Shown here: positions 8,721-17,738 of the stretch, piece by piece | Layout: the number at the start of each line of letters is the position of its first letter | How positions within the stretch are numbered: position 1 is the first letter of the stretch | NCBI GenBank assembly: GCA_018889975.1 | Contig: CP076546.1 | Location: 3,162,001-3,226,000 of the forward strand | DNA: 64,000 nucleotides | Reading direction: 5' to 3' | Source: Bacillus sp. NP157 | Lineage (GTDB): Bacteria; Pseudomonadota; Gammaproteobacteria; Xanthomonadales; Rhodanobacteraceae | The notes under the pieces: generated by a model | Told to the model about the DNA's origin: nothing | The model's database searches: none | What the model saw: the letters and a program-made list of their open reading frames with translations, nothing else | Position numbers and translations under genes: made by a program

Positions 8721-10901
8721 TCAGAAGAACCTGTAGTTGAACGACACCGTCCAGGTCGCACCGGGTGCGTAGTAGAGGTCGCTCGCGTCGTCGAGGACGT
8801 AGTACTTGCGGTTGAGCAGGTTGTCGCCGTTGAACTGCACCGATGCGCGGTCGTTGATCGCGTAGCGTGCCATCGCGTTCACCAGCGTTTGCGAGGACTG
8901 GTACAGGCGGACCACGCCGTAACCGTTGTCGATGTCGGCCTTGGACGGGCCCTGCCAGTTCACGCCACCGCCGACGGTCAGGCCGCTCCATGCACCCGGC
9001 AGGGTGTAGGTGGTGAAGACGCGCACCAGCGTACGCGGCAGCGATGGACGGAGCGCACCGCCATCCGGTGATTTCACGTTGAAGTGCGACCAGCCCAGGG
9101 TCCCGTTCCAGTTCGCCGACAGGGAACCCGACGCCTCGAACTCGTAGCCGCGCGAGGTGGTGCCGTCGACCGAGCGGTAGGCCTGGGTGATGCCATCGGG
9201 GAGGTACACGCCGGGCAACGCGTCGGCCACGTGGTCCTGCTTCGTCTCGAAGAACACCAGCGAGGTGTTCAGGGCGCCATCGAAGTGGCGACCCTTGATG
9301 CCCACTTCCCGACTGGTGCCGAGCACGGGCTCGAGGTAGCTGCCATCTTCCTTGCGATTGTTTTGCGGATCGAAGATCTGCGTGTAGCTCGCGAAGGCAG
9401 AATAATGCGGAGTGATGTCGTAGATCAGGCCGGCGTACGGAATCGTCTTGCTCGCGGTCTCGTGGTAGATGCCGGCGGTGCTGTCGTTGGTGTCGTTCTT
9501 CCAGCGCGTGTAGCGAGCGCCGACGACGAGCTTCAACGGATCGGCCAGTTGCAATCGCGCGGCGGCGTACGCACCGCTCTGCTCGGTGCGGGCAATCGAG
9601 ACACGATCGGCCGTCGAGGCAAAATCCGGATAGGGGTAGTTACCCGTCCACTGCAGGAAGTTACCGATGTCGGGCAGGTCTTCGCCGTGCGGGTACTCGA
9701 AGTAGTCGGTGCGGTAGTGCGAGTCGGTAAGACCCACCACCAGCTCGTGCTCGCGACCGAACGCCTGGAACGGTCCCGACGCATACAGGTCGAGGTTGTT
9801 CTGGCTACCGCGCTGGAAGCTCTTGTACGCGTAAGGGACCAGGCCTTCGCCCGTCTCGCGGTCGGGCGCACCGTAGACGTAGAACAGCGCCGAATCCGCA
9901 TCCGTCTTGCGGTGGCTGGCCATTGCGTGCAGTTGCCAGCCATTGTCGAAGCTGTGCCTGAGGTCGGCGAATGCGGTCTGCGTGGTGTTGTTCCAGTGCG
10001 TCCAGTCAGCGGCGGAGGAGAAGCCACGCGGCCACTTGATGATTCCACCGTCCTGGTACAACACCGGATACGAGCCCCAGGTGACGCCCGTGGGCCGGGT
10101 CTTCTGCCAGTCGTAGCCCACGCTTAGCGTCGTGTCGTCATCGAGGTCGGCATCGATCACGCCGTACGCGACATTCTTCTGGTTGTGGTAACGGTCGATA
10201 TACGAATCGCCGTCTTCGTGCGCGGCGACGAAGCGTCCACGCACGCTACCCGAGGCATTCAGCGGTGCCTGCGCATCGACCGTCTCGCGCTGGGTGTTCC
10301 ACGAGCCGTAGCTCACCGACACGTCGGCTTCCGCCGTGCGGCTGTCGGCATGCTTGCGCACGAAGTTGATGTTGGCGGACGGGCTGCCCGCGCCACTGAG
10401 CAGGCCGGTGGCGCCGCGGATGACTTCGATCCGCTCGTAGATCGACGGATCCAGCGACGAATCGGCCGAGCTCACGTTGAGGCTCGAGGCGATCGGCACG
10501 CCGTCGTACGACATGTTCTCGATCTGGAAACCGCGCGACCAGAACACCACGCGCTCGGAGTCGTATGCCGTCGACGACACACCCGTGGTGTTGTCGAGCA
10601 CGGCACGCAGGCTGGTGAGGTCCTGGTCCTTGATGCGCTGGTCGGTGATCACGCTGATCGACTGCGGCGTGTCCTGCAGGGTCAGCGGCAGGCGCGTCGT
10701 CGACGTGGACTGGTCGGTCGTATAGGTCGACACGGCCTGTCCCTGGACCTTCACCGCGTCCAGCGTCGTGGCCTTCTTCGGCTTGTTTTCGCTGTCTTCC
10801 GCGTTGCTGGCGGACTGGGCGTTGGCCATGGCCGGCAGTGCGGCGGCGAGGGCAAGGCAGAGAAGCGAAAGGCGCGGACGCCCGTGCATACGATGAGTCA
10901 T
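8721..10901 (-). CDS. TonB-dependent siderophore receptor (FhuE/FpvA type)
   Basis: 726 aa from ATG 10901 (MTHRMHGRPRLS, then a signal peptide ending ANA-QS). Outer-membrane receptor importing a ferric siderophore with TonB energy. The plug domain contains LPLTLQDTPQSISVITDQRI, the IERIEV-like strand YERIEVIRGATGLLSGAGSP and NINFVRKHA, all typical of the FhuE/FpvA siderophore subfamily. The C-terminus ends in an aromatic outer-membrane signature (SFNYRFF). No STN signalling domain, so it is not expected to drive a FecI-type sigma pathway. No exporter or synthesis genes are adjacent, so it may take up a xenosiderophore. No convincing Fur box was seen upstream. Confidence 0.93.
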   Translation of the reverse strand: MTHRMHGRPRLSLLCLALAAALPAMANAQSASNAEDSENKPKKATTLDAVKVQGQAVSTYTTDQSTSTTRLPLTLQDTPQSISVITDQRIKDQDLTSLRAVLDNTTGVSSTAYDSERVVFWSRGFQIENMSYDGVPIASSLNVSSADSSLDPSIYERIEVIRGATGLLSGAGSPSANINFVRKHADSRTAEADVSVSYGSWNTQRETVDAQAPLNASGSVRGRFVAAHEDGDSYIDRYHNQKNVAYGVIDADLDDDTTLSVGYDWQKTRPTGVTWGSYPVLYQDGGIIKWPRGFSSAADWTHWNNTTQTAFADLRHSFDNGWQLHAMASHRKTDADSALFYVYGAPDRETGEGLVPYAYKSFQRGSQNNLDLYASGPFQAFGREHELVVGLTDSHYRTDYFEYPHGEDLPDIGNFLQWTGNYPYPDFASTADRVSIARTEQSGAYAAARLQLADPLKLVVGARYTRWKNDTNDSTAGIYHETASKTIPYAGLIYDITPHYSAFASYTQIFDPQNNRKEDGSYLEPVLGTSREVGIKGRHFDGALNTSLVFFETKQDHVADALPGVYLPDGITQAYRSVDGTTSRGYEFEASGSLSANWNGTLGWSHFNVKSPDGGALRPSLPRTLVRVFTTYTLPGAWSGLTVGGGVNWQGPSKADIDNGYGVVRLYQSSQTLVNAMARYAINDRASVQFNGDNLLNRKYYVLDDASDLYYAPGATWTVSFNYRFF

Positions 10902-11117
10902 GCTGGAAAACCCCAAGGCAAGAGAAAGCCGGGGGCGCCCCGTGGAGGCGCCCGAATCGGTGTTACGACTGGGGCTTGCCTGGGGGCTGGCTCATCGTTT
11001 GGACGGCCATCTTAACACGCTGAGAACATCCTGAGACAGCACTGATGTTCCTTCGCGAGCGCGGGACGTGCAGGAACCTAGCTTCGGATGGATGCGGCAC
11101 CGAGGAATGCAACGGGT

Positions 11118-12014
11118 TCAGAACCGGATGCCGTGACGAAGCACGAGTTGGAAGACCGCCAGGGTCAACGCAAGCAAAACAGCGGGAAAGTACCAGCGTG
11201 CGCCACCCGGCCGAGCCTCGAGGGGCGCGGAGGCGCGCGGCGAGATGCCGAGCACGAACCAACCTGCGCCGACCAGGTTCACGATCGCTGGAATCATCAC
11301 GACCTCGATCAGGTCGCGCGGCTCGCGGAAGGGAATGCTGATGATCACGCAGGCGACGGCGGAGACAAGCATGGCGTAGGCGAGCCTGCGGCTACCGTAG
11401 GCTTCCGTCTGCGCCAGGCCCGCCGGCGCGAAGCGCGCCAGCAGGATGCCTGCGCATCGCATGGCGATGATCGCCGCCGCCAGGACGAGCGCCTTCAGGG
11501 GAACGCCGGCGCCAAGGAAAGCCAGTGCACGCCCGACATCGTTGCCCGGGATGATCGCGCCGATCGCGCATTGGGACAACGACTGGAACAACCCCTGGAA
11601 CGCCATCCAGAACAGGAACAGTTGCCATCCCCGCGCAAGGCGGCGATGGACCGACAGCCACGCAAGGCAGGCGATGCCGCTGGCCAGCGTCGCGAGTGCA
11701 CCCGTGCCCTGCAGCAGTTCGGCGATGCGTGCCTCGCCCGACCAGTCGTGGTTGTTGTGATAGAGCACCGGCGACAGGCCCGGCGTCAGCGCCTTGGGAA
11801 TGAAGAGCCACAGCTCCTGCCAGAAGAAGGTCAGGTTGAAGGCGAACGCACACCACAGCGTCGAGGCAAGCCCAGGCAACGACGAAGCCGCCGTGACGCC
11901 GCGATCGAGCCTCACCAGGCCGACGATGAGTGGCACCACGCCGATGGCGGCCACGAGAAGGAGGAGCTGGTTCATCGCCGCATCCCACGTCAAAGCGTGG
12001 GCGGATTCTGCCAC
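11118..12014 (-). CDS. Multipass membrane protein of unknown function
   Basis: 298 aa from GTG 12014, supported by GGGAGG nine bases upstream; ATG 11975 (MNQLLLLVAAIG) is an alternative start right at the first membrane helix. About seven or eight hydrophobic segments. A notable stretch is NLTFFWQELWLFIPKALTPG followed by YHNNHDWSG, placing His, Asn and Trp residues between helices. No transporter or peptidase motif recognised. It is divergent from the zinc-ribbon-like gene at 12069 with only about 54 bp between starts, so the two promoters must overlap or lie within the neighbouring frames. Confidence 0.75.
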   Translation of the reverse strand: MAESAHALTWDAAMNQLLLLVAAIGVVPLIVGLVRLDRGVTAASSLPGLASTLWCAFAFNLTFFWQELWLFIPKALTPGLSPVLYHNNHDWSGEARIAELLQGTGALATLASGIACLAWLSVHRRLARGWQLFLFWMAFQGLFQSLSQCAIGAIIPGNDVGRALAFLGAGVPLKALVLAAAIIAMRCAGILLARFAPAGLAQTEAYGSRRLAYAMLVSAVACVIISIPFREPRDLIEVVMIPAIVNLVGAGWFVLGISPRASAPLEARPGGARWYFPAVLLALTLAVFQLVLRHGIRF

Positions 12015-12068
12015 GGCTGTTACCCTCCCGGGGTCCCGACGTGGGATGCCCAGGGTGCCTCGACCAGG

Positions 12069-12875
12069 ATGTCACTTCTCAACCTTTTCAAGAAGAAATC
12101 GCCTGCCCTGCTTACCGTGCGGGTGAACGACACCGACGTCTGCACGATCACGGAGGGCGAACTGCCCTGCGAGAAGACGCCGTCGGTACAGGTCGCCCCA
12201 GGCTCATCGGTGTCCTTCATTGACGAGGAGGGCACGGTCCACCGACACGACCTGGGCCAGGCCAGCGGATGGATGCATCTGTCAATACGCGTGCATGAAA
12301 GCAAGGCATGCCAGGCCGATGGCGTGGTCAGCGACTCGCCGATGTTCGATCGTGAAGCCGTGACGCGCGGCGAAGCCACGGGAATCCGCTTCCAGCCGTT
12401 CTTCCTGCCGGGTGCGCCGATGTCCAATGCGGACATGGCGGGCAAGGGTCTGTTCGGACGCGGCATGCATTTCAGCGGCAGCGTTACGCCGGGCTACATC
12501 CTGCTGTCGTGTGAATGCGATGCCTGCCACCGGAGCTTCCTGATTCGCTCGTACCACGCAGGCTTCAGCAACCTTGGCTACTTCTACTCGGCTTCGGGAC
12601 GCTTCACGCTGACCGTGGGCACGATGGTGCCGGGCAGCCCCGCGCCGCTGGCCGCGCCGGAAGCCGATGCGCTGGCGGCGCTGGAACGCGCCCTGCCCGC
12701 GGCCCCGGACGGCTCGCGTTTCGGTTACCTCAATCCCTTCCGCTGTCCGCACTGCCGCGCGCCGTACATCGACTTCGCGGCCCATCCCGGCCTGCGCGAG
12801 CAGGAGTACTACGGCAACTATTTCGACGGCAGCGAACTGTTGCGCTACGAAGCACCGACCGAGCCCGCGGCCTGA
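12069..12875 (+). CDS. Hypothetical protein with two CxxC zinc-ribbon-like pairs
   Basis: 268 aa from ATG 12069 (MSLLNLFKKKSPALLTVRVN); the same frame is open far upstream, but that part is antisense to the membrane protein. The first 70 residues are beta-rich with EGELPCEKTPSV. Two cysteine pairs, CECDACHRSF in the middle and CPHCRAPY near the end, have the spacing of a split zinc ribbon. No signal peptide, so probably cytoplasmic. Soluble, Gly/Tyr-rich C-terminus ending in EPAA. I do not recognise the family. Confidence 0.75.
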   Translation: MSLLNLFKKKSPALLTVRVNDTDVCTITEGELPCEKTPSVQVAPGSSVSFIDEEGTVHRHDLGQASGWMHLSIRVHESKACQADGVVSDSPMFDREAVTRGEATGIRFQPFFLPGAPMSNADMAGKGLFGRGMHFSGSVTPGYILLSCECDACHRSFLIRSYHAGFSNLGYFYSASGRFTLTVGTMVPGSPAPLAAPEADALAALERALPAAPDGSRFGYLNPFRCPHCRAPYIDFAAHPGLREQEYYGNYFDGSELLRYEAPTEPAA

Positions 12876-12977
12876 CCGCCGGGAGCATGGTTTCAGCAAA
12901 ATCTAAGGCGCTTCCGTTCTATAACGGCGTGGCACGAGCCTTAAGAATGGCCTCGGATCATCCCGAGGAAGCCTGCC

Positions 12978-13994
12978 ATGAGCGACACCCAAGACCCCGT
13001 TCCCGCTGACCCGTCCCACGACGCCCGTCGGCGCAACTTCGTCGTCAACGCCGGTGTCCTGGCCGCGGGCTCGCTCCTGCTCGGTGGCAATGCGTTTGCC
13101 GCCCCTGCCCCGGCACGCGATCCCGCGCCTGCTGGAAACAACCCCTCTTCGTCCCATAAGGAAGGCAACATGTCCCGTATCACCGTAAGCGACGGCACCG
13201 AGATCTATTACAAGGACTGGGGTACCGGCCAGCCCATCGTCTTCCACCACGGCTGGCCGCTGTCGTCGGACGACTGGGATGCGCAGATGACGTTCTTCCT
13301 GCTGCACGGTTACCGCGTGATCGCGCACGACCGTCGTGGCCACGGTCGCTCCACGCAGACCTCCAGGGGCAACGACATGGACACGTACGTGGCCGATGCC
13401 GCCGCCCTGTACGAACACCTCAACCTGAAGAACGCCGTGCACATCGGCCACTCGACCGGTGGCGGTGAAGTCGCGCGCTACGTCGCCAAGTACGGCAAGG
13501 CACACAATGTCGCGAAGGCAGTGCTGGTGAGCGCGGTGCCGCCGATCATGCTGAAGACGGCAGCCAATCCGGGTGGCCTGGACATCTCGGTGTTCGACGG
13601 TTTCCGCAAGGCACTGGCCGACAACCGCGCCCAGTTCTATCGCGAGGTTCCGATTCCTTTTTATGGCTTCAACCGCCCGGGCGTGAAGACGCTGGACGGC
13701 GTAGTGGACAACTGGTGGCGCCAGGGCATGATCGGCGGCGCGGTGAACCACTACGAAGGCATCAAGGCTTTCTCGGAAACCGACTTCACCGAAGACCTCA
13801 AGAAGATCGAGGTGCCGACCCTGGTGCTGCATGGCGACGATGACCAGATCGTGCCGTACAAGGACGCTGGCGTGCTGTCGGCCAAGCTGATCAAGGGCGC
13901 CGAGCTGAAGATCTATCCGGGGTACCCGCATGGCATGTTGACGACGCATGCGGACGTGATCAATCCGGACCTGCTGGCCTTCGTGAAGAAGTAA
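12978..13994 (+). CDS. Tat-exported alpha/beta hydrolase, non-haem haloperoxidase/arylesterase family
   Basis: 338 aa. The N-terminus has a twin-arginine signal ([20 protein letters not shown], cleavage near AFAA), then a linker and a catalytic domain starting at [17 protein letters not shown], the classic start of cofactor-free chloroperoxidases. Triad Ser159 (GHSTGGGE), Asp288 (HGDDDQIVP) and His318 (GYPHGM). It should hydrolyse esters and, with carboxylic acids, form peracids able to halogenate. Most homologs lack an export signal; an internal start at MSRITV (13170) preceded by AAGGAAGGC could give a cytosolic form from the same gene. Both starts look usable. Confidence 0.9.
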   Translation: MSDTQDPVPADPSHDARRRNFVVNAGVLAAGSLLLGGNAFAAPAPARDPAPAGNNPSSSHKEGNMSRITVSDGTEIYYKDWGTGQPIVFHHGWPLSSDDWDAQMTFFLLHGYRVIAHDRRGHGRSTQTSRGNDMDTYVADAAALYEHLNLKNAVHIGHSTGGGEVARYVAKYGKAHNVAKAVLVSAVPPIMLKTAANPGGLDISVFDGFRKALADNRAQFYREVPIPFYGFNRPGVKTLDGVVDNWWRQGMIGGAVNHYEGIKAFSETDFTEDLKKIEVPTLVLHGDDDQIVPYKDAGVLSAKLIKGAELKIYPGYPHGMLTTHADVINPDLLAFVKK

Positions 13995-14018
13995 CCGGGC
14001 GGGGTCAGGTGATGATGG

Positions 14019-14060
14019 AGCGGCTGGCATTTCCTTTTGGGGTGCTGGCCGCTTTGTTAT
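14019..14060 (+). terminator. Probable terminator after the haloperoxidase-type gene
   Basis: Inverted repeat AGCGGCTGGCA (14019-14029) / TGCTGGCCGCT (14043-14053) with two or three G-U pairs, followed by TTGTTAT. The T tract is imperfect. The rest of the gap to 14239 holds nothing I can name. Confidence 0.45.
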
Positions 14061-14239
14061 CCGGGCAATGGCCGTGCGCCACGGCAAATCGCGGCAGGGG
14101 ATGGCGCCACTCACCCACCCGGGGGAGGGAAACGCATCGCAGACCGTGATCTCCTAGGGGATTATGATCGTCCCCCACGGTTGGTCCGCGAACGTCGCTG
14201 GGCAGGCCCGATCCCCAAGACCACGCCTGGCGCACCTGC

Positions 14240-15646
14240 ATGACCACGATGCCTTTCCTCGACTGGGACCTCCGCGCCGCACGCCGGGGCAATCTCGACG
14301 GCACCCTTCTGCTCGGCACGACCGAGCCTTACGACTACCACTTGCCGTCCTGCCCGCTCATCACCGGTCGCAAGTCGGCCTACATGACCTTCGCCTCGGA
14401 GGCCCTTGCCAGGGCGGCGGGACTGAAGCCATGCCGCACGTGCAAGCCGCATCGCTTCCACGCCGCGCGCGGCGACGGCCTCGCGGTGTTCGAGGCTTTG
14501 GGCGAACTGCTCGACAAGGATCCGGCGAAAATCTGGTCGGCCGCCGCGCTCGCCGAACACGCCGGGATTCCTGACGAGGCACTTGCCGTCATCCTGGGCG
14601 ACCATGCGCACGCTACCGCGGACGAATGGCTGCTGCGCAAGCGCGTCGAATTCGCGGCACGCCAGCTACTCACGGAGAAGGTCGGCACCACCGAAGCGGG
14701 CTATGCCGCCGGATTCCTCGGCGGGAAGGCATTTGAGCAAGCCTTCGCCATGCTGATGGGCATGTCGCCGGACAGCTACCGGCGCCTCGGCGAGCAGCCC
14801 GCTTTCGAGATCCAGCTCCCCGCGCGCTACCGCAAGGACCTGGTGCTGTCGTACCAGGGCCGCGATCCGGAAGGGCTTGCCGAACGCAGCGATGCGTCGC
14901 GGGTCTGGAAGGCGCTCGATACGCCCGATGGCCCGGTCGTCGTCACCATCGAGTTCGTTCGCCGGGTGGCGCGGGTGTCGATCACGGCGCGCAAGGCGCT
15001 CAGCCGGGCTAGCTACGCGGGCCTGCATCGCGACGTGTTGAAGATCCTCGGGCTGCGCCACGAAATCCGCGAGTTCGAGGCGGCACATCCCGACTTCATC
15101 GCGCCGCACCGTGGCCTGCGCATCCCGCTCATCCCCCGTGTGTTCGACGCCCTGAGCTGGGCCATCATTGGCCAGCAGATCAATCTGTCCTTCGCGGGCA
15201 GCCTGCGCCGCGAACTGATCCTGCTCGTGGGCGAGCGCGTCGGCGACATGATCGTGCACCCGACACCTGCCGCGGTCGCCAATCTCGATCCAGCGGACCT
15301 GACCACCCGGCGTTTCTCGCGCGCCAAGACGAAGTACCTGATCGAGACGGCGCGCACGATCGTCAACGGCGACCTTGCCGTCGAAGCGCTACCCGAAGGC
15401 TCGGCCGTGCAGGCCGAGGCGAAACTCACGGCGCTGAACGGCATCGGCACATGGACGGCGCGCTATGTGATGATGCGAACCGGCTTTGCCGATGCAGCGC
15501 CCGTCGGGGACTCGGGGATCGCGACGGCCCTCGAGCGGCTCTATCAGTTGGACGGGCGGCCCGACACGATCGCCACGGCGCGCCTCATGGCCGCGTTCGC
15601 CCCCTGGCGCAGCCTGGCCAGCATGCATCTGTGGGCGTCGCTCTGA
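14240..15646 (+). CDS. alkA: DNA-3-methyladenine glycosylase II with degenerate Ada N-terminal domain
   Basis: 468 aa. Three parts: an Ada-type metal-binding domain (1-75), an AraC-like helix-turn-helix (about 80-175) and an AlkA N-domain plus HhH-GPD glycosylase (about 180-468). The glycosylase has the hairpin LNGIGTWTARYVMMR and the catalytic Asp in PVGDSGIA; it should excise alkylated purines. In the Ada domain the metal ligands align as His34, Cys38, Cys65 and Cys68: the Ada methyl-acceptor cysteine (E. coli Cys38) is replaced by His34, so methyl-phosphotriester repair should be lost while metal binding may remain. Convergent with alkB, 7 bp apart. Confidence 0.92.
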   Translation: MTTMPFLDWDLRAARRGNLDGTLLLGTTEPYDYHLPSCPLITGRKSAYMTFASEALARAAGLKPCRTCKPHRFHAARGDGLAVFEALGELLDKDPAKIWSAAALAEHAGIPDEALAVILGDHAHATADEWLLRKRVEFAARQLLTEKVGTTEAGYAAGFLGGKAFEQAFAMLMGMSPDSYRRLGEQPAFEIQLPARYRKDLVLSYQGRDPEGLAERSDASRVWKALDTPDGPVVVTIEFVRRVARVSITARKALSRASYAGLHRDVLKILGLRHEIREFEAAHPDFIAPHRGLRIPLIPRVFDALSWAIIGQQINLSFAGSLRRELILLVGERVGDMIVHPTPAAVANLDPADLTTRRFSRAKTKYLIETARTIVNGDLAVEALPEGSAVQAEAKLTALNGIGTWTARYVMMRTGFADAAPVGDSGIATALERLYQLDGRPDTIATARLMAAFAPWRSLASMHLWASL

Positions 15647-15653
15647 GCGATCG

Positions 15654-16289
15654 CTAGCGGCGCGGGATGCGTGCCGTGCGGAAGGTGAGGTTGTAGCGAT
15701 AGGGGCCCGTGAGCGGGTCATTGCCCGCGACCACCGGCGCCACGCCGTGGCGGTTCATCCGTGACGGGCCGCCCCACACGGCCACGTCACCGTGCACCAC
15801 GGGGACATCGAGCACGGGCATGTCGCGGCCCTGTCCACCGAAGCGAAAGATCGCGGGCAAGCCCAGCGAGACAGACACTACTGGCTGTCGGTCACCGGTA
15901 TCGTCGCGATCCTGGTGCATCTGCAGGCCGGCGCCCACGGCATAGCGATTGACGATACACACCGCGGGATCGAAGCCGTCGTAGCCTGCTGCGGCGGCTG
16001 CCATGGTGGCAACGTCGCGGAACGCTGTCGGCATCGGTGGCCATGGATGCCCGGTATCCGGATCCACCCTGCTATAGCGATAGGCGCGACCCGCGTTGAT
16101 CCAGCCGACCGGCCCGCAGTTGGTCATCTCGATCGCCATGGGTTTGCCATTGGGCATCACCAGGTGCCGTAGCGGAGACACGGCGGTGACCATGGCGATG
16201 CCCCCGACCAGATCCCGTGCGAGCGAAAGCGCGAACGCGCGCAACATCACCGCCCCCGGGCCGAGTTCGATGACACCCTCGATGCTCAT
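15654..16289 (-). CDS. alkB: AlkB, Fe(II)/2-oxoglutarate DNA oxidative demethylase
   Basis: 211 aa, typical AlkB length. Removes methyl groups from 1-methyladenine and 3-methylcytosine. The double-stranded beta-helix ligands are visible: His125 and Asp127 (MHQDRDD), His181 (NRHGVAP), and the 2-oxoglutarate-binding arginines in RYNLTFR (198, 204). GWINAGRAYRYSRVDP is the expected substrate-lid segment with the WxxxGxxY pattern of bacterial AlkB. Faces the Ada-AlkA gene tail to tail, which supports a shared role in alkylation defence. Divergent from the PLD gene, with a 190-bp shared promoter region. Confidence 0.95.
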   Translation of the reverse strand: MSIEGVIELGPGAVMLRAFALSLARDLVGGIAMVTAVSPLRHLVMPNGKPMAIEMTNCGPVGWINAGRAYRYSRVDPDTGHPWPPMPTAFRDVATMAAAAAGYDGFDPAVCIVNRYAVGAGLQMHQDRDDTGDRQPVVSVSLGLPAIFRFGGQGRDMPVLDVPVVHGDVAVWGGPSRMNRHGVAPVVAGNDPLTGPYRYNLTFRTARIPRR

Positions 16290-16415
16290 CCGTCGCTATC
16301 CAACAATCGCACCTCGTGATTCGCCGACGATGGATTATCGCCAATGCACGCCAGTTCGGGGCGCAGCAGGGCGACCGGCAGGTCGGCGTATGCCGCGTAG
16401 CGCGCCGCGCCGTAT

Positions 16416-16430
16416 TGTTATGTTATAACG
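16416..16430. promoter_or_regulatory. Palindrome resembling a Zur-type operator
   Basis: TGTTATGTTATAACG lies in the alkB-PLD intergenic region and matches 13 of 15 positions of the TGTTATA-W-TATAACA core known from Zur operators. It is AT-rich against a very GC-rich background and ends 49 bp before the PLD start codon. It could also simply contain a -10 element (TATAAC). Confidence 0.35.
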
Positions 16431-16478
16431 CCTTGAGGCACGTTCTTCTCGAACAACCATTCCACCCGGAACCCCTTC

Positions 16479-17729
16479 ATGCGCTCCGCATCCACCGCAT
16501 TCGGCGCTTGCGCCGCCCTCTTCGTCGCGGCCACCGTGAGCGTCGCCGCACCACGCGCGCCCGTATCCACGACGACGCCCCAGCGCTTCGCATGGGTCGA
16601 GAGCGTTCCCGAGGGCACGCAGTACGGGCTGCCGGATACCGCGCGCACGGCGCCGACCTGGCTGGACATGGTGCGCGGCGCGACCGACCACATCGACATT
16701 GCCGCGTTCTACGTCAGCAACCCGCCGAACGGCGCGCTGTCACCCGTCGTCGATGCGCTGGTCGAACGCGCGCGCAAGGGCGTCAAGGTCAACCTGCTCG
16801 TCGACAGCAGCTTCATGCATGAGAGCAAGCCTGCGCTCGATGCCCTGGCCAACCTCCCGGGCATCACGATCAGGCAGCTACCCGTGAAGGACATCACCGG
16901 CGGCGTGCTCCACGTGAAGTTCATGGAGATCGACGGCCGCGATGTGTTCGTCGGTAGCCAGAACTGGGACTGGCGTGCCATCCAGCATATCCACGAAGTG
17001 GGCGTGCGCCTGACCGATGCGCGCATCGGGGCGACGTTCCAGGCCGAGTTCGACCACCTCTGGCAGCTCGCCGACAAGCCTGGCGATGCACGCATGGCGT
17101 CGCCGCGCGTGCCGGCACCTTCGTTCGAGCCCGTGACCGAACTGGCGCCTGTCGTGATCAATGGACCCGACGGCCCCAGCACGGTGTTCCCGGCATTCAG
17201 CCCTGCCGCCATGCAACCGACCTGGCTGACGCCGGAAGCATCGACGCTGACCCGACTACTGGACCAGGCGCGCACCGCCATCCGCATCCAGGTGATGACG
17301 CTGTCGGCCTTCAAGGATTTCGGGCCGAAGGGTTACTGGCCCGTGCTGGATACCGCCATGCGCGACGCCGCCGCACGCGGCGTGTCCGTGCACATCATCG
17401 TCGCCGACTGGGCGTTGCGTAGCCAGGACCTCGCTTACCTGCAGAGCCTCGCTGCCGTGCCTGGTATCGAGGTGCGTTATTCGACCGTGCCACCCGCCGC
17501 GTCCGGGCCGATCCCCTATGCGCGGGTCGACCATGCGAAATTCGCCGTGGTGGACGAGGACGCAGGCTTCGTCGGCACCGGCAACTGGAGCTGGAGCTAC
17601 TTCGAAAGCGCGGTGGACGCATCGCTGTTCATCCACGGCCCGCTGGCCCGTCCGCTCGGAAAGATGTTCGATGCGAGTTGGAATGGGCCCTATGTGAAAC
17701 CACTTAAGGACTTCGTCCCCAAGCCGTAA
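16479..17729 (+). CDS. Secreted phospholipase D-like phosphodiesterase (PLD3/PLD4-like)
   Basis: 416 aa with a signal peptide (CAALFVAATVSVAAPRAP). Two HKD half-sites: His145-Lys147-Asp152 (HVKFMEID, then GSQNWDW) and His352-Lys354-Asp359 (HAKFAVVD, then GTGNWSW). The GSQNWDWRAIQHIHEVGV block after the first motif resembles the PLD3/PLD4/poxvirus K4 branch, whose animal members are 5'-exonucleases on single-stranded DNA/RNA rather than lipases. Periplasmic or secreted. Only 9 bp separate its stop from the AlkB-like gene, so the two are likely cotranscribed. Substrate (nucleic acid or phospholipid) is not decidable from the sequence. Confidence 0.88.
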   Translation: MRSASTAFGACAALFVAATVSVAAPRAPVSTTTPQRFAWVESVPEGTQYGLPDTARTAPTWLDMVRGATDHIDIAAFYVSNPPNGALSPVVDALVERARKGVKVNLLVDSSFMHESKPALDALANLPGITIRQLPVKDITGGVLHVKFMEIDGRDVFVGSQNWDWRAIQHIHEVGVRLTDARIGATFQAEFDHLWQLADKPGDARMASPRVPAPSFEPVTELAPVVINGPDGPSTVFPAFSPAAMQPTWLTPEASTLTRLLDQARTAIRIQVMTLSAFKDFGPKGYWPVLDTAMRDAAARGVSVHIIVADWALRSQDLAYLQSLAAVPGIEVRYSTVPPAASGPIPYARVDHAKFAVVDEDAGFVGTGNWSWSYFESAVDASLFIHGPLARPLGKMFDASWNGPYVKPLKDFVPKP

Positions 17730-17738
17730 CCTTGCCCC

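Noticed and set aside
10902..11040. Fur box upstream of the siderophore receptor
   Set aside because: No stretch resembling the GATAATGATAATCATTATC consensus at acceptable match; only a GGGCGCC-type hairpin is visible.
11088..12068. Upstream extension of the zinc-ribbon-like gene giving 595 aa
   Set aside because: The extension is antisense to the membrane protein gene and reads as Gln/Arg-rich noise; the true start is ATG 12069.
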